Position numbers and translations under genes: made by a program. Source: Lonicera japonica (Eukaryota; Streptophyta; Magnoliopsida; Dipsacales; Caprifoliaceae). From it: a DNA stretch of 64,000 nucleotides. The notes under the pieces are model-generated. The model searched no databases. It was not told the DNA's origin and worked only from the letters and a program-made list of their open reading frames with translations. Location: assembly GCA_021464415.1 (NCBI GenBank), contig CM038469.1, positions 63,717,650-63,781,649 of the forward strand. The letters are read 5' to 3'. The first letter of the stretch is position 1. Each line of letters begins with the position of its first letter. Positions 24,197 through 37,400 of the stretch are shown here, one piece after another.

Positions 24197-25406
24197 TCAT
24201 AAAGATAGCTTTTGAATAGTTGTTTCTTTGAGGGAACTCACTAATCTTCTGAACACCTTGAGGTTATGACCTGTTTTTCCCTGTCAAAAAAGTTCACAAC
24301 ACAAATAAATTACTATGGTTTTTCTTATCCAAAACCAAATCCAAGATACTAATCCCCCCAATAGATTTCATTTAGGTGATGATGTGGAAACCCTAAATTC
24401 CAAAGGAAAAACTAGAAAGTTTGATATTTAGGGCTGGAATTTTATAATGCTACACGAAACACAAAATAATTACTCGGCAATGGGTTTCTTTGATGATCAT
24501 CTAGGAGTATTTTGATTTTCTTTTTTCGTATCCAAGATGAAGATCACAATAAAGATTTAAAGAGCATACCTCGCTCAACAATTCCAGTCTTTCTAAAGTT
24601 GTAATCAAGTCCGCACACAACAAATTTAAGTTTTCTCCTGATTCGTCTTCAGTAGTACCGTACGTAATTGCTCTCATAGCTGGACTTGAATCACGCATTA
24701 AAGAACTACACGAGGGCCAAAAGAGAAAAAAATAATTAATTAATTAGAGCAGCTAATCAATAAAACAGCAATTTGACAGCAAGGAAAAACAAAATAACAT
24801 ACCCTTTTGAATCGCCAGGAAAATGTTTGATTGAAAATCTAAAACTACGATTTTTAACCGTAATTCAACTGACATAGAAGAATTTTTTGATCACTTAATG
24901 GCTTTACACAAGGGCCGGAGCTTATGTTTGTATATAAAAATTAGAGTAACAATGATGAAGGAAAATAAAAAGACGAAAAGGGAAAAACGACATAATGGCC
25001 TATGTGATCAAATCCTTATTAAAGAATTTTTTTTAAACTTAAAAGTTTAGGTGAGGGGAGGGGAGGTTACCCCAGTCCGTGGCCAGGGCTAGAAGCCTTA
25101 GCAGGACTTACATTGGTTCTTACAAATCACTCATTAAGAGGGACGGCTGGCAATGGGATTCGAACCTAAGCTTACAAGCGAAGTATTTGATCCTTACAAA
25201 TTCAACCCACCCTTGTTGGCAAATCTAATAACACCCAATAACCCTAATAGTAATAAATAAATATGATTTTCCAAGGAAATGCATACCTATCTTGAAAATG
25301 GACAAGGATAATGTTGAGCACATTCTCTGCAAGTAGAAGTAATAGAGTAATAAGTTGGTCCCTATATCCAGCAATCTGGCACATTTCCACCATTGCAATA
25401 TACCTC
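24197..25406 (-). CDS. NUP205: NUP205 last three exons
   Basis: Coding exons 25406-25287 (RYIAMVEMCQIAGYRDQL), 24705-24570 (SLMRDSSPAMRAITYGTTED) and 24280-24197 (GKTGHNLKVFRRLVSSLKE, then TGA). Phases match the preceding exon at 33268. These are the C-terminal helices. The 3' UTR must lie below 24197; no unambiguous polyadenylation signal was picked. Confidence 0.92.
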
Positions 25407-28400
25407 CTGAATCAATTGAAAAGCCAAAAAATCATTTAATATAACCATCCAAAGCAAATTCACCAAGTGTGTACAGTACTTCCCCCTGAAATAAATTGCC
25501 TAAGAAGATAAAGCAGGGTTTATGCAAAATTAATAATACAGATAATCTTCCAAGACAGTAATCCTGAAACAGGTGTAAGCAGTATGTAAGCAGTATCTTT
25601 GCGTTTCATACTGTTATATGGTCACTTACTTTTTTTGGGGTTTGCAAGATGTCAGTGTGTTATTACCAAAGATGTTTACATTGAGGAAATCACAACAGTG
25701 CAGTTATAGTTATGCACTCCCTTTCCCAAAATCAAAGAGTCCATTCTTCCTTTTTGGGACGTCCCAAACTAAGGTCCCAATTTCCTTTTTAAGAAATAAT
25801 CAGTGTACAAAATTTCATGACAGTACATAAGATTAGTTGTAGATTATTGATAACATTGAAATTAGTCTATCCTTAAAAAGAGTGTAATAGTCAAAGATGG
25901 ACTTAATTTGGGAGGGAGCAAGTATAATATCATAGACACGCAAAGTCAATCGAACTAGAACATGATCAATAGTACTTAAGTTGGTCATGTTCACTATAAA
26001 CTTTTTCCTTTCTTCCATTTCTTGATTCAACAAATATAAGTCATTTGTGTTCAGCATCACTTTTTCGTTTCTTCTCAATCTTAATTCAACAAATATTACG
26101 GCCTCCGTAATATTCAACAAATATTTCGTTTCTTCGCAGCATCACTTTTTGTGTTCAGCATCACTATTACGGCCTCCGTCAACGACGCCACGCGCCGGCG
26201 CGTCGCTTGCCGGAAAAGTTTCGTTCGACTCTCACGGCCGTCGCCTAGTCCCTAACACAACAGATCTGTGGTTTTCTTGGAGTTTTATCATTGTTGGAAC
26301 AGTATTCCGAGTTACGGTGTTCACCCCCCCCCCTTTTCGTCCACATCTCTCTCTTTGCTGTATAGTTAGGGCTTCGTCTATCACCCTTTCTATACTCTCG
26401 CTCATCATGATTGAACAACAAGAGAAGATGAACAGTCAGCCCAGAAGGTATTTCGAAATGCAGAACAGGAAGTCATCAGACAGTTTATTTCAGCATCGTA
26501 GGAGAGTTTTCAGGATTGATTTTGGTGGTGTGTACTGGTTAATGGAGGGCCTTAAGTCAGCTACACAGCAGTTCAAAGACAGGGTATTTTTCAGCAGATA
26601 TCTCGCATCTTATGCCATTTTTACGTTGGAAAAGTATACCAATAAAAATGGTAGCTTCATCAGATTACTGGAGATCCGTAAAGGAACTGTCACCAACATA
26701 GTTATTTTTCCGGCTGGTCCGAAGGGCAATGGTTGGTGTGGTTTAGCAGAATCGATGCATAGTCTCCTTTTCTCATCTTTTAGCCCAAAAATGGCAGGCA
26801 ACAATAAAGAGACCAAGACAACAACTGAAAAAGGGAGAGTTGAACCGGGGAGAAAAGTAGAGGGCTCTGTTTCATATGTTGATGCAGTAAAGAACAGTTT
26901 TCCAAAGAAAAGTCCTGTCAATAACATAAACAATCAAATGGGGAGACAACCAACAACAGAGGCTAAAGAGAGTCACACTATTGATTGGAAACGGGTTGTG
27001 GTGTGTACTAGAGAGAATTTATGGGACACATGGAATGGCATACAAAGTTCCTTGAATCAATTGTACAATACTAATTTTCAGCTGAAGCCTTTTTTGCCCA
27101 ATAAAGCTATTCTCATTTGTGGCAGTGAAGAAGAAGCTGAAGTTTATGGCAAAAAAAATCTGGTTTTTTTGACTGGGCCGTATGCTATTAGACTACAGAG
27201 ATGGGATGAAAAAGAGGTTTACCAACTTAGAAAGATTGCATGTACTGGGGGTTGGATTAATATTCATGGGTTACCAACTAACTGGTGGACAGAGAAAGTT
27301 TTTCAAGTCATAGGGGAAAGATGCGGCGGATTGCTTGAAGTCGATAATAGAACAAAAAAAATTCAAAATCTGTTGATGGCTAGAATTAAGGTAAGAGGCA
27401 ATAGTAATGGGTTTATACCTGCAACGATGATGATTTATACAGCGTCAGAGTCGGAATACTTTGCCGTTACTCTTGTCTCTACCTCAAAGCTTAAACTTGA
27501 AAAAAGAAAGTTCAGTAGGAAATTGTCTAGTGGAGGATTACAACCAATGAATCTTCCGCCAATGACAGAGGGGGAAGAGGAAGTGGTTTTAGAAAATTCC
27601 GTTCACAAGAATGAGATACTGCCACAAGATAAGAACATTTTGCAAACTCCAATGTATTTGACCGATGTTGGGGAGATGCAAGAAATGGGTATGGATCGAT
27701 TGGATGAGGATGATTTTGACTACGAATCATCATCTTTCGTGGATGATGTATCATCAATGGGGACAGTTGTGGAGGAGTCTCAAGACGAGTTGCTGGCAGA
27801 ATTTTTTCACAGTCAATTGGAATCAGAGGAACAGTGTGAGAAGACTAACTTTGCTAGTGTACAAGAACATACTGGGGAGATTAACTCTATGTGCCCGATT
27901 GTTAGCAATCACATTGGCACCTCGCAGGACCACTCACTTTTGATGCCGAAGGAAGCCTCAGGTACACCTTCCAATATTTTTACACCTATTCATTCTGAGG
28001 CTAGGGATACCTGGGCTATAATTCCTTACGTACCAATTATTAATACTATCTCTTCTTGTGAGGGCTTTGGGGGGGTAGATCCTATGTCTCAGTATCAAAA
28101 AAGGGTGTCTTTCCATGGGGGTTGTTCATCTAGAGGGAATAATTTGAGTTCTTTTGGGATTCCTAACAAAGTGCCTTTTGATATATCATTCACATTGTGT
28201 GATGTAGATAAGACTCCCACTCATTATCCTTCGAACAAACCTGTTGATATTAAGGAGTCCGAATGTTATGAGATAGAATGGCATATAGAATCACATCCAC
28301 GGGATCCTATCCATTGTCATTCTCCAATGGAAAAAAATAGTGAGGGCAAGGGGAGGACAAAAGAGGAAGGAGTTCTACGTGAGGAAGATTGGAGGAAATT

Positions 28401-31400
28401 TAGGGATTTACTGCTTGAGATGAATTTGGCTATTATTCCTATTCAAAAAAAGGAATATAAACCAAATCTTTTGTCGGGGAAAAAGGGAAGGAAGGGTCAA
28501 AGAGAACTTAAAAATTTAGCTTGTGGGATTAATTATGAGAGAGTTAGAGATTGTGAGAGGACGGGGGCTAGTGAGAGTTTCCAATGAAGATAATCTCATG
28601 GAATGTTAGGGGGTTGGGTTCGAGGAGCAAACGAGGGCTTATTAAAGAAATAATTAGAAGAGAGAACCCAGACATAATTATTTTGCAAGAAACTAAAATA
28701 GGAATAGTTGATAGAAAGTTAGTTGGGGGTGTGTGGAGGGCTAGATTCATAGATTGGGTCTCCCTCCCGGCCATAGGTAGATCAGGGGGTATCTTAATTG
28801 CTTGGGACGTGAGGTCGGCGTCTTTAATTGAGAGTATGATAGGTATTTTTTCGGTGTCGGTTAAATTTAAACCTAAGGAAGGAGATATTTGGTGGTTGTC
28901 CGGAGTATACGGACCTTGTAAAAAAGGAGACAGAACAGAGTTTTGGGAGGAACTGGCGGGGCTATATGGGTTGTGTGGGAATAGATGGGTCTTGGGCGGA
29001 GATTTTAATGTGGTTCGATATCCTTCGGAAAAATTAAATGCCTCGGGAATCACGAGAAGTATGAAAGATTTTGACGAGTTCATAAAGGATACAGAGCTTA
29101 GGGATATTCCCCTGTATAATTCTCGTTACACTTGGTCGAACTTGAGGGAGAATCTAGTGTGCTCAAGATTAGATCGGTTTCTTTTCTCGTGTGACTGGGG
29201 TGATTCTCATACCCACGTGAAGCAAGAAGCGCTTGTGAGGATAGTGTCGGATCATTGTCCAATTGTTTTAGACACTACTCCTGTCAAGTGGGGTCCCACT
29301 CCTTTTAGATTTGAAAACATGTGGTTAGAACATCGAGAATTCAAAGAAAGTTTTAATCTGTGGTGGGAGAGTGAGGAAGTTGATGGATGGGAGGGATATA
29401 AATTTATGTCCAAATTGGGAAGTGTAAAGCGGAAATTAAAAGATTGGAATAAGGAAATCTTTGGAGACATCAGGACGGAAAAGGGGGCAATCTTGAGAAG
29501 GCTTAAAATCATTGATGATGAGGAGGATAGAGGAGTTTTGAATCAAAACCGTAGAGAAGAGAGAAATGTCTTGAAAATCCGGGTGAGCGACTTGATAAGA
29601 AAGGATGAGATTTCTTGGAATCAAAAGGCTAAGATAAAATGGATTAAAGAATGGGACAACAACTCCAAATTATTCCATAGGATTGCAAGTGGCAGGAGAG
29701 TGAATAACTGTTTGAATAAGTTAGAATTGGAGGATGGTAGCGTAGTTGAAGATAGGGAACATATTAAGGGGGAGGTGCTTCGATTTTTTGTAGAATTGTA
29801 TACTAGGAAAGAGGGCGGGAGATTTGGAGTAGAAGGTCTAGATCTTTGCCCATTGGATAATGATAAAATAAATTGGTTAGAAAGACCTTTTACCGAGGAT
29901 GAAATCAAAAAAGCAGTGTGGGAATGTAACGGGGATAAATCTCCAGGGCCGGACTGGTTCACTCTTAAAGTCTTTCAGATTTGCTGGGACTCGATTAGAA
30001 TGGATTTAATGAAAGTCTTTAATGAGTTCCATGAGAGGGGAATAGTAAATGCTAAAACTAATGAGACGTTTATCTGCCTTATTCCTAAAAAAGTGTGCCC
30101 GACAAAGGTGAGAGACTTTAGACCGATTAGTTTGGTAACATCTCTTTACAAAATATTGGCTAAAGTTCTTGCAATGAGATTGAGAGAGGTGATTGGGTTC
30201 ACTACATCTAAAAGTCAAGGTGCCTTTGTTAAGGGTAGGCAAATCCTCGATCTTTCTTTGATAGCCAATGAGGTAGTTGAGGAGGTGAAGAATAAAAAAG
30301 AGAAAGGGTTAGTGTTTAAAATTGACTTTGAAAAAGCATATGATCATGTAGATTGGGACTTTCTGGATTTTGTGTTGGAGAGGAAGGGGTTTGGAAGTAG
30401 ATGGAGAAAATGGATTGGAGGATGTTTGAATTCGGTAAATTTTTCAGTGATGATTAATGGTAAACCGGAAGGTAATTTTAAAGCATCGAGGGGTTTAAGG
30501 CAAGGTGACCCCTTATCTCCTTTCCTTTTTATCCTTGTAGTTGATGTTCTAAGTCGTTTGATGGCTAAAGCGGAGGATTTTAATGTGATTGATCCATTGG
30601 AGGTCGGAAGGGATAAGGTCAAAATATCGCATCTTCAATTTGCAGATGATACCATATTCTTTTTGCGAGGAGATGAGGTGAGGTTCCGTAAGTTGGTTAA
30701 TTTAGTCGAGTTTTTTGGTTTTATCTCCGGATTGAAGATTAATTTATCAAAGAGTGTGATCGTCGGAATCAACATAGAAGAGGAGAAGATAGGTACTTTA
30801 GCAAGAGAAGTTGGTTGTGAAGTAGGGTCTTGGCCTCTAAGTTATTTAGGACTACCCTTAGGTGGTAACCCGTGTCACATCTCTTTTTGGAACCCGGTGA
30901 TTGAGAGAGTGTCGAAGAGGCTTGATGGGTGGAGGAAAAATTGTCTCTCTAAAGGGGGAAGATTAACCTTAATTTCATCGGTGCTAGACAGCATTCCTAT
31001 TTATTTCCTTTCCATTTTTAAACTTCCCCAAAAAGTAGCGTCCGTTATTGAGAAAAGAATGAGAGATTTTTTGTGGGAGGGGAGTGGGGAGGATAAGAGA
31101 GATCATTTGGTGAGCTGGGAGGAAGTGTCCAAACCAAAGTCTTTAGGCGGTTTGGGTATAGGTAATTTAATGGTTAGGAATAGGGCCCTCCTTGGCAAGT
31201 GGCTTTGGAGATTCCCATTGGAAGATGATTCTTTATGGGTTTCTATCATTAAAAGTAAATATGGGCTCCAAAAAAATGGGTGGGATTCAAAAGTAAGGAG
31301 TGGTTTGTCTTATCGTAATCCATGGAAATTTATATCAAAAGGACTTGATCTTTTTCTTCAAAATGTTCGTGTGAAAGTGGTTAGGGGGAATAGAGTGCGT

Positions 31401-34400
31401 TTTTGGGAGGAAACTTGGGTTGGAGATTCTCCTTTTTCGGATCGTTTTCCTCGACTTTTTAACCTTTCTTCCTTGCATAACGTTTGTATAGAGTCCTTGG
31501 TGTCTAGGGATCCTTCAGGTTCTAATATTTGGAATTTAGGTTTTCGTAGAAACCTTAATGATTTTGAACTTACAGAATTCGTTTCTCTTATGACATTAAT
31601 TGAAAATATTATGCTCGTTGATAATGGGTCAGATTATAGGGTATGGTTGGTCGATTCTTCGGGGCTTTTCTCTTGTCAATCATTTTTCAAACATATTTTA
31701 GTTTCAAGGCCCTATGCTCAGAATGAAGACTGGAAATTTATTTGGAAGGAGGGCATTCCTTCAAAAGTCAAAGTTTTAGTTTGGGTGGCTTTTAAGAGGA
31801 AGCTAAATACTTGTGATTTGCTTCAAAAAAGGAGGCCTTCAATATGTTTATCTCCTCACTGGTGTGTTCTTTGTAAATCAGCAGGGGAGGATCTGGATCA
31901 CCTGTTCCTTCATTGCTCTTTCACTTCTTTCATTTGGCAAAAAGTGTTTTATACCCTTCAGGTGATAGGTGCAGTTCCCCGGAGTTGGAAGGATTTTTCG
32001 AGAGTTGCGTGGTTCCCCTCGGGCAACAAGAAAAGGCTTAAACGGCTATGGAGATGTATTTTTATGGCAGCAATGTGGTGTATTTGGCTGCAAAGAAATG
32101 CTCGCATTTTTGAAGATAAGGAATGCGATAAGGAAGGCATTTGGGATAGGGTGATTTATTTAGCATCTTTGTGGGCGTCTCTTTCTAAGGAATTTTCAGG
32201 GTTGGGGGTTGACATCATTACGCGGAACTGGGCGGAGATTTGTTTATATTAATTGTCTTTTGCTTATGTTTCTCTGGCTGTGTTTTGTGTTTTGTTTTTT
32301 AGAGCCTTATTGGTGTTGTTTTAGTGGCGTTGGTGTGCTTGCGGGGTTTCTGTAGGGGACATCTTGTCCCTTCTTTTGTAATCTTTTCTTTTTTAATATA
32401 TATGGTTTCTTATCAAAAAAAAAAAAAAGGCATACATATAACTAGCAATCAATTGAAACGCAGCATTTTCAATGCGAACAGATTAGTGGATCGATCCAAG
32501 GACAAAAATACGTCATAGAAAGACAATATCAAGTAAATCAGTACAACTCGAAAGCAATTGGAGGGCTTCCAAGAAACATATTTTAGTTCTAAATTATTTA
32601 GTCAAAAAAAAAAAGTGAATTGGTGCGAGTGAGTTTGCCTAGCCGTAAAAGGCACCCACCCCCGCCATCCTGGGTTCGAGTCACACCTTGGGGGTGGGGG
32701 GTGTTTATTATTGTTGTACAGGAAGAAATAGACTTGGAAAAAACAAGAGGGTAGAAAGTGTGTCACCAGATGCAGCTTTAGTTAACTTTTTGACAATGAC
32801 ACATTTGATATTTTTTTTCCCCTAAATTCCTTTGTGGGCCTTATTTTTCTAGATATATCCATTTCACCAACTTTTTCTACATGCTCCACTTCTCCAATTA
32901 TTTCAATGCTTTGTTAGAACACCTAAGCTCTACCGTTCTTCGATTTTGACATATTCTAAATATTATCCATATCTTAATGAATATACATCCGAGTATGATG
33001 GCCCCAACAATAGAGGCAGTTTGTAAAGATTTAAAGTAACTATCCTCAGGTCTATTCACCATGCACAAATTAATAGAATGATTCGAGTAATTCCAACTTT
33101 AATTGACTATTAGAGATAAAGCTATAAAGTATGACATCATTACTAAAACTCCAGAAAACATTATTCAGGACCCACATAATGAAAAGAACAAATCAACTAC
33201 GAAATCATCTTTGAATGTAAGTTTGAATTTGGAGGAGAAAAGCGAAGAATCAACCATAAATTGGTACCTTTTCTGAATATTGTCAGAAGGTGAAATACAA
33301 TCCTGACGAACACACATATTGATAATTTCATCCACTTCCTGTCTTGATAGTTCGTTTACATCCTGAATCTACAATATGAGAGAAGTTTGTTTATTTTTAA
33401 TAAACTGAATGAGCAACAGATAACATAAGGAAAGCAGTGTAAAAAAAAAAAGTAAAGGATCAAATTATATCAACCCTCTTATCACCTTGTTAAGCAGTAA
33501 AGATTTTTCCTCCGCAGCTCTTTCAAGAGCGGTTGTCACAGAGTTAAGAAGATAACTGAGTAAATTCAACGTTGGTTGTTGATGTCCCATTGGTGCTTGA
33601 TAGTCGGTGCCACTATTGGTAACCTGGATAGCACAGTTGAACAAGTAAGTGCCTGCATTATTACTTTTTCAATAGTCTAATTAAGAATTAGGGTGCTTTA
33701 ACTTTGCCCCCATTTTATATCCAAAAATATCCAAAATTAGATTACACCCCCCCCCCCCAAAAAAAAAAAGTTTTCATAATTGTTAGAGTTAGCCCCCGGG
33801 GAATCTCAAAGAATCACATAGAGAAGGGGGGGTTCGTACCAAGTCTTGCGTTAAAAAAATACTCCCCCCCCCAACCCCCAAACAACATGTTTACATAATT
33901 CTATGAGATTGATTAGGAAAACAGGGGCATAAATCTAGCTTCGCATTAAAGAGGGGCAAAGTCAAAAAAGCCATGAGAATTAAAGCTTATGTTATCTCCA
34001 CCTTAAACATTGAAAAAATACCTGCAGTCTTAGTGATTTTTTTGTGACCAGAAAATATAGATAAGAACTCAGGCTAAAGCAAAGGCGAAATGTGTGCAGC
34101 TCTGACTTCCTCTGATTCTGAAGAGTCATATTAAAGTTACAGGAAAAAAGTAGTTAAACAAATATTATTTGTAGACTTCAAATAAGCTTGTACATGCCCT
34201 TGTCAAAGTTTACCTCCACAGAGCGCGTTGGTTTAGACGAAGCAACAGCTTCTGAATCACAAGCAAAAAGATTATTCATCATTGCAAAGAGACCTTGTAC
34301 AAAACCATATTCATCGCTCTCTTCGTATGGCCAAACCTACAAGAAATCCAAAAAATTGTGGGAAAGTTAAATGAGTAAAAGATTGCTAAACAAATATCAT

Positions 34401-37400
34401 CTGAATCAGCTTAAAGGAAGGCACTCTTTGAAACAAGCTAGTTTTACATTTATGTGTTTTGAGCACTGTAACAAATATCATTACACACGGGGCATACCTT
34501 GCAAAGTATACTAACAACGAGATTTATCTGCTCCATTGTTAGTTCATCAGCATGAGAAACATCGTCACGGAGAATATGATCAAAGAGCGACTGATGACCT
34601 TTGATAAAATCCATGACTTCGCGAACAACTTTGTTCTTAACCTATTGAACAACAGATTATAAGGAATTGCTTACAGATGCCTGGGAAAAAACAGTGCTCG
34701 AATGGCATGGAATATAACAAATATCCTGCTGATAATTTAGCCCGTAACATGCAGAGAAAATCAAATACAAACTTAAATGTCAAGCTTATAGCAAGCTATT
34801 CAACTTATGTACGCTATATTGCTACATAAAGCAATCATGCATGTGGCTCATGTATACAAAGACTATTCTCAAGTGTTCAACATGGAAAGAATGTAATTTA
34901 AAACCAACCAACAAAAATCCTCAAGTCTTTGCAATTAAGAAAGTAAATTCTTTTAAGTGTTGTGCATGACTGAAAACAGTAAATATTAGGACACACGGTC
35001 TACACAAGATTTAAGGTTAACATAGAGTTGGTTTAAGCTCCACGTTACTGAATGTGGACTATATGGAGGGAGATGAAAAGGAGGTTATACGAGGGGGGAG
35101 GAATTCCCTTGAATGCTGTGCACCTTTTGCTCTGAGGCATTCATTCCTTTTGACTTATTGAGGCATATCACGGGTCCTATATCTCACTTGAGTACTTTTT
35201 TAACGGAATTCTCACTGGAACATAATTGTATTTACTTTTTGATGTTCCCAGGAACTCCACAAGTCTTTTGGACCCTTCTTGTTATTTTCCTTCTTGGGGC
35301 ATAATCGATCTCAATTTCCAAAGTGTTTGTACATATCTAGCTACGTTATGTTCAATGATTACATAACTTAGTCACCATCTAAACAGATCAAATATCTCAC
35401 AAGGCACTAAAAACGGGACCACAGAGTTATAATAAGTCCCTACTGAACTCTAGAAAACAGAAAAATCCATGCATCTATAACCAAAGTAGGTCCTGTTAAT
35501 CAAAAGTGGAGGGTAGTACCAGATGTAGTGGCATACACCTAAACTTTGGTATTAGTCCCTCCATTCCTAATTAAGAGTCTATGTTTGACCTCACAATTTT
35601 CAAGAATGCACTAATATCATAAAATAAAAAATGTTCTATGACAACATTTTTCCTATCATGAGACTTGGTACATTGATTATGTTCTGAAAAGGAAAAATGG
35701 ACTCTTAATTTGGAACAAAGGGAGTATTTGCACAATGGCTACCTTAATACTTGACCGCACTATCATGATTGACAGTGAGCATTTTCCCATTGCATTATGC
35801 TATATCCCGACTATTTTAATCATATGTCTTCACCCAAAAAAAAAAAAAATTTAAAAAGGAGGCTAACCTCAAAGAACTCTGATGTATCTACCAAAGAAGT
35901 CAGAGATAACACCAGTCTTAATAATGGAGCTACGACCATTTGTTGTTTGTGAACGTCTGCAGATGAGTCTCGCCCAAACTTGGTGTCAACCCGTCTTAGA
36001 CTCCCCTGATAGAAAAAGTCTAAGTTCAATTAATGTCAATTCAACCTAGTTACAATACAATATTGACTCAAAAGTACCTTAAATTGCAAGTTCATTGCCC
36101 TGCATGAAGAAATGTGCTCTAATGCACTCATGGAAAATAGAACTTGTGCCCCTGATTTCCCATAACGGTGGCTGATTCTCAACAATAGAGCAAGTTCTGC
36201 TTCCAGAGTACACAGTCGCTGCAATGGATCTAAAGAACGCCCGCCCTCCTAAAAGAAAAGGGGAAATATATAAGTCAGCACGTATGATGAGCAGTACGTA
36301 CTTAACATGGAAACTCTCAAAAAATTAGGACCGGATATGACCGGGATACCGCGATAGATAAATTACTTTATTATTCGTATAACATTTATCCATCTATTAA
36401 GCACCTCAGATTTAGAAGTCAAATTTGCAAAACTAATACCATAAATTACAAGTGAGTAGTCATAAGTCTATACAAAGCATTATATGATTATAAAAGACAA
36501 AATTGACAGCAGCAACGAACTTGAACTCCAATGGGATATATAAGCGCTCAATTGTTTCTCCCACCTCATCACAGTCCCTAGTACTGGACTTCATAAAACC
36601 TCCGCTACTTACTCTTTAGATAGCCAATCATTTTTTATCATAAATGTCACAAGCTAGCACTACAAAGAAAATGGGCTTTTCTTTCTTCATAAATAACATC
36701 ATTATGTAGAAGATATTATCATAAAAGCCATGTGTATTGTACATTATGCATGAAATCTTCAGTTATATTATGAAAAAAGCTCACAACAGTAATGATGAAT
36801 CAAAGCACCAAAAAGAATAGATAGCTGGATAATAAGCAATATACCCTAACAAATAATGAAGGAACCTCACATCATCTAATCCATGTACCATTCTTATGAG
36901 CATTTTCAGATGACATGGAGACATGGGACTAAAAGTGCACTTTGCAATGGATAATTCCCTTTAGAGGAACAACAAACCTATGCCCCTCCCCCTGCCCGCT
37001 ACCAAAACACCAACTTACCCCACCCTATGGGCAAGGGAGATGTGTAAATAGACTAAAGCTTCCTAGTTTGTTTTCTTGAACGCCAAGTACAAGGTTAGCT
37101 ACGTCTAATAAAATAATATAGGAAAATGAAAATGGCTGTGATATACTCTTACATGTTTTCTTCTAAGACCAAGGTAGAACTATATATACTATCCAAATGT
37201 AAGAGTAAGTGCCCATATTTAGCTGGGGAGCCTATAATTGATTTATCTCCCATTAAAGATACATGAAAAAAAAATATTAAACAATAATGACATGCTTCGA
37301 GATAAATAAGGATTTTACACAGGAAAAACACACCTGATACGAAGCATTGCTGATGCTGATGAGGCATGACCTCAGAAAGCCTCTACTTTGAAGATGGCTT

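Larger units (their letters stand above)
26175..32428 (+). mobile_element. Apparently intact LINE (L1-type) in NUP205 intron, antisense
   Basis: A non-LTR retrotransposon of about 6.25 kb inside the intron 25407-33267, opposite to NUP205. It has a GC-rich 5' leader (from about GGCCTCCGTCAACGACGCC), ORF1 (26407-28587), ORF2 (28584-32252), a 3' UTR ending TTTCTTATC and an A tail of 14 bases (32415-32428). Both ORFs are open and the catalytic residues of ORF2 are present, so it may be young. The 5' end is uncertain because a scrambled duplication lies at 26040-26185. I could not find a target duplication matching the 3' flank GGCATACATATAACTAGC. Confidence 0.85.

Noticed and set aside
25833..26120. 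95-codon minus-strand ORF before the LINE
   Set aside because: It covers a MITE remnant and the scrambled LINE junction and does not fit the NUP205 exon phases.
28568..30622. Minus-strand ORFs opposite LINE ORF2
   Set aside because: Shadow frames of the reverse transcriptase gene with no independent domains.
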